Below, piece by piece: positions 58,060 to 64,000 of a DNA stretch of 64,000 nt (within the stretch, counting starts at the first letter, position 1; each line of letters opens with the position of its first letter). This DNA is from CAWCLK01 sp963796225 (GTDB lineage Bacteria > Actinomycetota > Nitriliruptoria > Nitriliruptorales > Nitriliruptoraceae). Location: NCBI GenBank assembly GCA_963796225.1, contig CAWCLK010000010.1:1-64000 (forward strand), written 5' to 3'. A program made the translations under genes and the position numbers. The notes below the pieces were generated by a model, which had not been told where the DNA came from, made no database searches, and was given only the letters and a program-made list of their open reading frames with translations.

Positions 58060-60594
58060 TCAGGCGGCGTCCCTGGCACGGGCCGCGAGCATGCGGTCCA
58101 GCAGGTCCTGCTGCTCGAGCAGCACCCGCCGCAGGGGACCGGGCAGGTCGTCGCGCTCGAGCGCCTTGGCCACCCGCTGCGCCAGGTCCGGCGACGCACA
58201 GGGATGCGGGAACATGTCGCCGGAGAACTCGATGGCCCACTCGAGCCCGCGACGGTCCCACACGGTGTCGAGGACGTCGAAGTACGCCTCGACGTAGGGC
58301 TCGACGAGGGTCGGCTGCGTCAGCTGCTGGAACCCGGACCAGAGCTGCCGGGACAGCGTGTGGGACAGCGAGTCGTCCTCGACCAGGCGCGTCCACGCGG
58401 CCGCCTTCTGGTCGGGGTCGGGCATCGCGGCGCGGGCGGTCAGGGCACGCCGTTCCCCGATGTCGGTGCGGTCGCGGACGAGCTCGGCGTCGATCGCCGT
58501 CGGTCCCGACGACCCCCTCGCGGGCGAGCATCGTGACCAGGTGCCAACGCAGCTCGGTGTCGACCTGCAGGCCGGGGACCTCCCACGTCCCCTCGAGCAG
58601 GGCCTGGACCCGGTCGAGGTGCGCGGGGGTGCAGGCGGCGCTGGCAAGCTGGCGTGCCCACACGAGCTGGTGGCCGCTGCCGGGCTCGGCCGCCTCGAGC
58701 TGGGCCAGGGCGTGGTCGGCGAGCCGCTGGCGCAGGTCCGTCCCGGTGGGCCGGGTCGGCGTAGCGCTCGGCCGCCCCGAGGGCGCGCATCGCCAGCCGC
58801 TGGGTCATGCCGACCTCGGACTCGGACCCGCTGTTGGCGACGACCAGGTCCACGAACCGTGTGGCGGGCAGCTCGGCGTCGCGGACCATGTCCCAGGCGG
58901 CCGACCAGGCCAGCGCACGGGGCAGGGGGTCGCGCAGGGCGGCCAGGTGGGCGGTCAGGCCCGCCATCGAACGGTCGTCGAGGCGGAGCTTGGCGAACGT
59001 GAGGTCGTCGTCGTTGACCAGGACCAGCACGCCGGCGTCCACGCCGACCAGGTCGGGCACGTCGGTGCGCTCGCCGCGGACGTCGAGCTCGACGCGGTGG
59101 GTGCGGACCAGCGCCCCGTCGTCCCAGTCGTACACCCCGATGGCCAGCCGGTGCGGCCGCAGCGTCGGGTGCGCGTCGGTCGCGGACTGCACGACCGCGG
59201 CGGAGGCGAACGTCCCGTCGTCGGCGACGGTGGCGTCGAGGCCCAGCGTGTTGACCCCCGAGGTCGTCAGCCACGCCTGCGCCCACGTCGACAGGTCGCG
59301 CCCCGACGCGCCCTCCAGGGCAGCGAGGAAGTCGGCCAGCTCGGCGTTGCCGTACTGGTGCGCCTGGAAGTAGGCGCGGCAGCCGGCCAGGAAGGCGTCC
59401 TGGCCGACGTAGGCGACCAGCTGGCGCAGGACCGACGCGCCCTTGGCGTAGGTGATGCCGTCGAAGTTCTGGTGGACGGCCTCGACGTCGGCGAGGTGGG
59501 CGGCGATGGGGTGGGTGGTCGGCAGCTGGTCCTGGTACTTCGCCCAGGCCTTCTCGGAGTCGAGGAAGGTGACCCAGGCGTTCTGGAAGCGGGTGGCCTC
59601 GACCTGCGACAGGACGGCACCGAAGGTGGCGAACGACTCGTTGAGCCAGAGGTCGTCCCACCACCGCATGGTGACGAGGTCGCCGAACCACATGTGGGCC
59701 ATCTCGTGCAGCACGGTCTCCGCGCGCCGTTCCCGCTGCGCGTCGGTGACCCGCGACCGGTAGACGTAGCCCTCGGAGAACGTCACGCAGCCCGGGTTCT
59801 CCATCGCCCCGGCCGAGAACTCGGGCACGAACAGCTGGTCGTACTTGCCGAAGGGGTAGGCGATCCCGAAGTTCTCGTCGTACCAGTCGAGGCCCTGGCG
59901 GGTGAGCTCGGTCAGCTCGTCCACGTCGAGGTGCTCGACCAGCGACGCGCGGACGTAGAACCCGAGGTCGACGTCGCCGTGCTCGCGCGTGCCGCGACGC
60001 GTACTGGCCGGCCACCACGGCGGTCACGTAGGGGGACAGGCGGGGCGTCGGGGCGAAGCGCCAGCGGCCGCCGGCGCCCTCCGCCGGCTGCTCGGTGCAC
60101 CGCTCGTTGGACACCACGACCCAGTCCGCCGGCACGTCGACCGACAGGTCGAAGACGGCCTTGAGGTCGGGCTGGTCGAAGCACGGGTAGACCAGGTGCG
60201 CGTCGAACGGCTCGAACTGGCTGTGCAGGTAGACCCGGTCGTCGGTGGGGTCGCGGAAGAAGTGCAGGCCCTTGCCGGTGTGGCGGTAGGCCATGTCGGC
60301 GACGATGTGCAGCTCGTTGTGGGCGGCCAGGTCCGACAGCTGGACCCGCGTCGCGGCGATGTCCTCGTGGGGCAGCTCACGACCGTTCAGGACCACGCGG
60401 TGCACCTGGTGGGCCGTGAGGTCGATGAAGGTCGACGCCCCCGGCTCCGGGGTCCGGAACACGACCCGCGTGTCGCAGCCGAAGACCTCGTCGCCCCGAG
60501 TGAGGTCCAGTGTGACCTCGTACCGGACGTCCTCGATCAGCGAGGCACGGCGCTCGGCCTCGTCTCGGGTGAGGTTCTCGCGGACTGCGGTCAC
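58060..60594 (-). CDS. pepN: M1-family aminopeptidase N (three frameshifts)
   Basis: This is a zinc aminopeptidase of intracellular peptide turnover. The exopeptidase motif GAMEN (in SAGAMENPGCVTF) and the zinc site HEMAH followed by WLNESFA are clear. The N-terminus VTAVRENLTRDEAERRASLIEDVRYEVTLDLT is typical of actinobacterial PepN. Frame changes occur near 59994, 58757 and 58498; each fits one extra base, and together they return to the starting frame, giving 843 residues. The GTG start at 60594 has AGGGA upstream. Released amino acids would complement peptide import by the operon at 24.6-30.7 kb. Confidence 0.93.
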   Translation of the reverse strand: MTAVRENLTRDEAERRASLIEDVRYEVTLDLTRGDEVFGCDTRVVFRTPEPGASTFIDLTAHQVHRVVLNGRELPHEDIAATRVQLSDLAAHNELHIVADMAYRHTGKGLHFFRDPTDDRVYLHSQFEPFDAHLVYPCFDQPDLKAVFDLSVDVPADWVVVSNERCTEQPAEGAGGRWRFAPTPRLSPYVTAVVAGQYASRHARARRRRPRVLRPRVAGRAPRRGRADRAHPPGPRLVRRELRDRLPLRQVRPAVRARVLGRGDGEPGLRDVLRGLRLPVAGHRRAAGTARGDRAARDGPHVVRRPRHHAVVGRPLAQRVVRHLRCRPVAGRGHPLPERLGHLPRLREGLGEVPGPAADHPPHRRPPRRRRGRPPELRRHHLRQGRVGPAPAGRLRRPGRLPGRLPRLLPGAPVRQRRAGRLPRCPGGRVGARPVDVGAGVADDLGGQHAGPRRHRRRRRDVRLRRGRAVRDRRAPDAAAAPAGHRGVRLGRRGAGPHPPRRARRPRRAHRRARPGRRGRRRAGPGQRRRPHVRQAPPRRPFDGGPDRPPGRPARPPAPCAGLVGRLGHGPRRRAARHTVRGPGRRQQRVRVRGRHDPAAGDARPRGGRALRRPGPPGRTCASGSPTTPWPSSRRPSPAAATSSCGHASLPAPPAPPRTSTGSRPCSRGRGRSPACRSTPSCVGTWSRCSPARGSSGPTAIDAELVRDRTDIGERRALTARAAMPDPDQKAAAWTRLVEDDSLSHTLSRQLWSGFQQLTQPTLVEPYVEAYFDVLDTVWDRRGLEWAIEFSGDMFPHPCASPDLAQRVAKALERDDLPGPLRRVLLEQQDLLDRMLAARARDAA

Positions 60595-60740
60595 GGTGTT
60601 CCCTGGGTCGCGGGCAGGACGCGCGCGAGGCTAGGCGCTCGGCTGCTCCCGTCGTCCACCCGCCGAACGCCGCGCGCACGACCGGCCCGACGCCTCAGTC
60701 GTCGAACCGGCCTCCCCGCCCCGCGCCGCGGCGCGGGCAC

Positions 60741-61514
60741 TCACGTGGTGAAGCTGCCTCCTCGCCCCGCGCCGGACGTGAACCGGGCGACGTCGGCCAT
60801 GCCGCCCTGCTCGATCGCGGCGGTCCCGCGGTCGTGCTCGGCCAGCAGGGCCTCGTCCAGCGGCAGGTCGAACGCCGCCAGGACGCCGCCGCGGTCGGCG
60901 AGCATCGTCGTGCGCGGGAACGCCGTGATCTCGCGTGCCAGGGCCACGGCGGTGGCGCGGGCCTCGCCGGCCGCGCAGGTGCGGTTGGCCAGCCCGATGG
61001 CCAGGGCCTCGTCGGCGTCGACGGGGCGCCCCGTCAGCACCAGGTCCATCGCGAGGGACTGGCCGAGCAGGCGTGTGATCCGCACGGTCCCGCCGTCGAT
61101 GAGGGGCACGCCCCAGCGACGACAGAACACCCCGAAGACGGCCGTGGCCGAGGCGACGCGGAGGTCGCACCACGCGGCCAGCTCGAACCCCCCGGCCACG
61201 GCGTGGCCCTCGACCGCGGCGATGGTGGGCGTGCCGAGGCGCCGTCGGGTCGGGCCCATCGGGCCGCGGTGGCTGCGCTCGACACGGTTGGCACGTTCGG
61301 CGTCTCCCGCCCCGACGGCGTGCAGGTCCGCGCCCGCGCAGAACGTGCCGCCGGCACCCGTCAGCACGATCGCGTGGACGTCCGGGTCGGCGTCGCCGTC
61401 GGCCATGGCCGTGTCGAGCGCCTCGGCCGTGGGACGGTCGACGGCGTTGCGGACCTCCGGGCGGTCGATCGTGACCACGCGGACCGGACCCTCGTCCTCG
61501 ACGTGGACGGTCAT
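60741..61514 (-). CDS. Enoyl-CoA hydratase/isomerase family protein
   Basis: The intact 257-residue product has the crotonase-fold motifs: VRVVTIDRPEVRNAVD, AIVLTGAGGTFCAGADLHAV forming the oxyanion hole, and PTIAAVEGHAVAGGFELAAWCDLRVAS with the second oxyanion glycine. The glutamate normally found in IPDGG-type sites is not obvious (GVPLIDGGTVR here), so the precise reaction is uncertain. It starts at an ATG with GAGGAG upstream and is divergent from the acyl-CoA ligase, suggesting fatty-acid metabolism. Confidence 0.88.
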   Translation of the reverse strand: MTVHVEDEGPVRVVTIDRPEVRNAVDRPTAEALDTAMADGDADPDVHAIVLTGAGGTFCAGADLHAVGAGDAERANRVERSHRGPMGPTRRRLGTPTIAAVEGHAVAGGFELAAWCDLRVASATAVFGVFCRRWGVPLIDGGTVRITRLLGQSLAMDLVLTGRPVDADEALAIGLANRTCAAGEARATAVALAREITAFPRTTMLADRGGVLAAFDLPLDEALLAEHDRGTAAIEQGGMADVARFTSGAGRGGSFTT

Positions 61515-61590
61515 GGCAGCTCCTCGAAGGGGGACCATCGACGCTAGAGGACCGGGCCATCCTGCCTTCGAGCGCTGGGACGATGGTCGG

Positions 61591-61596
61591 TAGGCT
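61591..61596 (+). promoter_or_regulatory. -10-like hexamer before the acyl-CoA ligase
   Basis: TAGGCT lies 46 bases before the ATG at 61643, in the divergent gap with the enoyl-CoA hydratase gene. Confidence 0.3.
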
Positions 61597-61642
61597 CGCC
61601 AGTCCGGCCCCGCGGTGGGGTCCGCGGGAGGAGTGGGTGACC

Positions 61643-63439
61643 ATGCAGGAGTACACATCGTCGGGTGAGGTCGTGATCGACCCACAGTCGAACGTGACCA
61701 CGGCCCTGTTCGAGCACGCCCGGACCTCCCCGCAGCGGCCCGCGCTGGCCCACCGGGTCGGCAACGAGTTCGTCCAGTGGACCACCCGCCAGTTCGCGGA
61801 CGAGGTCACCGCCATCGCGCAGGGCTTCGTCGGCCTCGGGATCGAGCCCGGCTCCAAGATCTGCCTGATGAGCCCGACTCGGCTCGAGTGGACGCTGCTC
61901 GACTACGCGATCTGGGCCGCCGGCTGCGTGACCGTGCCGATCTACGAGACGTCGTCGGCCGAGCAGGTCCAGTGGATCGTCTCGGACTCGGGCGCGTCCG
62001 CGATCATCTGCGCCGACGCGTCGCTCAAGGCGGTCTACGACAAGGTCGCCGACGACCTGCCCGGCTGCGAGCACGCCTTCGTGATCGAGGAGGGCGGCGT
62101 CGAGCAGATCAAGGGCCACGGCGCCGACGTCGACCCCGCCGAGGTCGAGGCCCGCCGCACCGGCGTCGTCGCCGGCGACCTGGCGACCATCGTCTACACC
62201 TCGGGCACCACGGGCCGCCCGAAGGGCTGCGTCATCACCCACGAGAACTTCATGTGGGACGTCGCGCAGGTCCTGTCGGTGTCCAGTGCGTACTTCCACG
62301 CCGGCCAGTCCACGCTGCTGTTCCTGCCGCTCGCGCACATCTTCGCGCGCCTGATCCAGGTCGGCTGCGTCAGCGCGGGGGTCTGCATCGGGTACTCCAC
62401 GGGCATCCCACAGCTCCTCGAGGAGCTGGCGATGTTCAAGCCCGACTTCCTCCTGGCCGTGCCCCGCGTCTTCGAGAAGGTCTTCAACGGCGCCCAGCAG
62501 CGCGCCCACGCCGACGGCAAGGGAGCGATCTTCGACCGGGCCGCCGAGACCGCCATCGACTACTCGCGCGAGATGGACCAGGGCGGCGTCTCGCTGAAGA
62601 CCCGCCTGCTGCACGCCGTGTTCGACAAGCTCGTGTACAGCAAGCTGCGTGCCGCCATGGGTGGGCGCGTCGGCTACGCGGTCTCGGGCGGTGCGGCGCT
62701 CGGCGAACGGCTCGGCCACTTCTTCCGCGGCATCGGCGTCGTGATCCTCGAGGGCTACGGCCTGACCGAGACCACGGCTGGCGCCACGATCAGCCAGCCC
62801 GACGCGCTCAAGATCGGCACCGTCGGCCGGCCGCTGCCGGGCGTGACGGTCCGCATCGCCGACGACGGCGAGATCCTGTTCAAGGGCGGGCACGTCTTCA
62901 AGGGCTACTACAACAACGACGACGCGACGGCCGAGGCCCTCGACAGCGACGGCTGGTTCCACACCGGCGACATCGGGCAGCTCGACGACGACGGCTACCT
63001 GCGCATCACGGGCCGCAAGAAGGAGATCCTGGTCACGGCCGGCGGCAAGAACGTCGCCCCGGCGGTGCTCGAGGACCGGATCCGCTCGCACTTCCTCGTC
63101 AGCCAGGCCATGGTCGTCGGGGACGGCGAACCCTTCATCGCCGCGCTGGTGACCATCGATGCCGAGGCTGTCGTCCCGTGGGCCGAGTCCAACGGCAAGC
63201 CGGCCAGCGTCGACCAGCTGCTCGACGACGACGACCTGCGCGCCGAGGTCCAGAAGGCCATCGACACCGCCAACGACGCGGTCTCCAAGGCCGAGTCCGT
63301 GCGCACGTTCCGGATCCTGCCCGAGGACTTCGAGGTCGGCGTCGAGCTGTCCCAGAAGCAGTCGGTCAAGCGGCACGTCGTCAGCGAGAAGTACGGCGAC
63401 GTCATCGCCGACATCTACAGCAGCGTCAAGCGGATGTGA
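61643..63439 (+). CDS. Long-chain fatty-acid-CoA ligase
   Basis: The intact 598-residue enzyme has the AMP-binding motif YTSGTTGRPKG (about residues 184-194), GYGLTETTAGATI, the DGWFHTGDIGQLDDDGYLRITGRKKEILVTAGGKNVAP block, and a C-terminal lysine region KRHVV. It activates fatty acids with ATP and CoA through an acyl-adenylate. The length and the insert between the motifs fit the FadD15/FACL type. GGGAGGAG at 61626-61633 supports the ATG at 61643; a GTG six bases earlier is possible. It could feed the wax ester synthase and beta-oxidation. Confidence 0.94.
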   Translation: MQEYTSSGEVVIDPQSNVTTALFEHARTSPQRPALAHRVGNEFVQWTTRQFADEVTAIAQGFVGLGIEPGSKICLMSPTRLEWTLLDYAIWAAGCVTVPIYETSSAEQVQWIVSDSGASAIICADASLKAVYDKVADDLPGCEHAFVIEEGGVEQIKGHGADVDPAEVEARRTGVVAGDLATIVYTSGTTGRPKGCVITHENFMWDVAQVLSVSSAYFHAGQSTLLFLPLAHIFARLIQVGCVSAGVCIGYSTGIPQLLEELAMFKPDFLLAVPRVFEKVFNGAQQRAHADGKGAIFDRAAETAIDYSREMDQGGVSLKTRLLHAVFDKLVYSKLRAAMGGRVGYAVSGGAALGERLGHFFRGIGVVILEGYGLTETTAGATISQPDALKIGTVGRPLPGVTVRIADDGEILFKGGHVFKGYYNNDDATAEALDSDGWFHTGDIGQLDDDGYLRITGRKKEILVTAGGKNVAPAVLEDRIRSHFLVSQAMVVGDGEPFIAALVTIDAEAVVPWAESNGKPASVDQLLDDDDLRAEVQKAIDTANDAVSKAESVRTFRILPEDFEVGVELSQKQSVKRHVVSEKYGDVIADIYSSVKRM

Positions 63440-63448
63440 GCCTGTGGG

Positions 63449-64000
63449 TCAGGCCTGGTGGTGCTCGCGCCACCAGGCCCGGTCCAGCTCACCCAGCTCG
63501 GTGGCCGGCGGGGCGCCCTCGGTGAGCTCCTCGTGGATCGCGCGCCAGTCGTTGCACGCCTCGAGGCGGCCCAGCACCGAGTTCAGGCCGAGGTGGATGC
63601 GGGTCAGCAGCAGGTAGTCCGACGGCAGGTTGAGCCGCCGGAGCACGCCGTAGTACTCCGACCGCGGGTCCGAGGTGGTGCGCAGCACCTCGGTCGCGAA
63701 CTCGGAGGTGAAGCAGAACGGCTGGTCGGCGACGATGGGTCGCGTGTACAGCCGGAACCACTCCCAGAGCATGTCCTCGTCGATCCCCGCCCGCGGTGGC
63801 AGGAACCGGGTCTCGCGCATGGCGTCGAGGAACCCCTCGTGGTCGTCCCGGGCGACGGCGTCGTCCACGCGCCGCATCGACGCGTAGCGCTCGCGCGTGA
63901 ACATCTTCACGCTGCCGTAGTCGAGGAAGGCCACCCGGTCGTCGTCGGTGATCAGGTAGTTGCCCGGGTGGGGGTCGCCGTTGAAGAGCCGGAATCGCGC
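63449..64000 (-). CDS. ABC1/UbiB-family atypical kinase, C-terminal part
   Basis: The frame enters from the right window edge and stops at 63449. The visible 183 residues start near the kinase motif: RLFNGDPHPGNYLIT, followed by VAFLDYGSV, the metal-binding Asp of the kinase-like site. A helical C-terminal region follows (RVDDAVARDDHEGFLDAM... and LPSDYLLLTRIHLGLNSVLGRLEA). Such proteins are linked to quinone lipid metabolism or to unknown envelope functions. The N-terminal half is outside the window. Confidence 0.88.
   Translation of the reverse strand, partial: ARFRLFNGDPHPGNYLITDDDRVAFLDYGSVKMFTRERYASMRRVDDAVARDDHEGFLDAMRETRFLPPRAGIDEDMLWEWFRLYTRPIVADQPFCFTSEFATEVLRTTSDPRSEYYGVLRRLNLPSDYLLLTRIHLGLNSVLGRLEACNDWRAIHEELTEGAPPATELGELDRAWWREHHQA
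63452..63479. terminator. Bidirectional hairpin between convergent genes
   Basis: Perfect ten-base arms (63452-63461 and 63470-63479) with an eight-base loop lie just after the acyl-CoA ligase stop and over the last codons of the ABC1-type gene. It can end transcription from both sides. Confidence 0.55.

Overview
The window is a very GC-rich, tightly packed bacterial chromosome segment from the Actinomycetota. The evidence is WhiA next to RapZ and YvcK, a GAF-ANTAR regulator, a DUF3097 protein, a WXG100-like protein, a wax-ester-synthase-type acyltransferase, many GTG starts and 4-base GTGA/ATGA overlaps. Three proteins carry cell-wall-binding-repeat-2 modules, which are common in Nitriliruptoria-like lineages; that placement is an inference.

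Layout. 0-12 kb: uvrB, an LPxTG surface protein, a three-gene ABC-2 exporter, a metallo-hydrolase and uvrA. 12-17 kb: a family-2 glycosyltransferase, a DUF2142 membrane protein and a 919-residue secreted cell-wall-binding protein. 17-22 kb: uvrC, then the overlapping rapZ-yvcK-whiA operon. 22-33.7 kb: the usual gap-pgk-tpiA-secG cluster, interrupted by a complete peptide ABC importer (between pgk and tpiA) and a blaI/M56-peptidase pair (between tpiA and secG). 33.7-37 kb: two peptide-binding-type lipoproteins. 37-40.3 kb: a tRNA-Leu(GAG) gene followed by a small island bounded by direct repeats of the tRNA 3' end. The island carries three toxin-antitoxin modules and a broken HTH gene, with no integrase. 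40.4-48.7 kb: a WXG100-like pair, an SGNH hydrolase, a receiver-like protein, a wax ester synthase, an ABC-F ATPase, a GAF-ANTAR protein and a rhodanese lipoprotein. 49-54 kb: an L,D-transpeptidase and a second secreted protein, both with cell-wall-binding repeats, then DUF3097. 54-58 kb: a molybdopterin oxidoreductase-moeA-mobA operon. 58-64 kb: M1 aminopeptidase, enoyl-CoA hydratase, long-chain acyl-CoA ligase and the end of an ABC1-family kinase.

About twenty genes, including uvrB, pgk and tpiA, are broken by single-base frameshifts. Most are one extra base; restoring the frame gives family-typical lengths. I treat these as probable sequence or consensus errors and give corrected lengths. 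Genes of the nucleotide-excision-repair system (uvrA, uvrB, uvrC), lower glycolysis, peptide uptake and cell-envelope construction dominate. The accessory part most worth attention is the toxin-antitoxin island at the tRNA gene.
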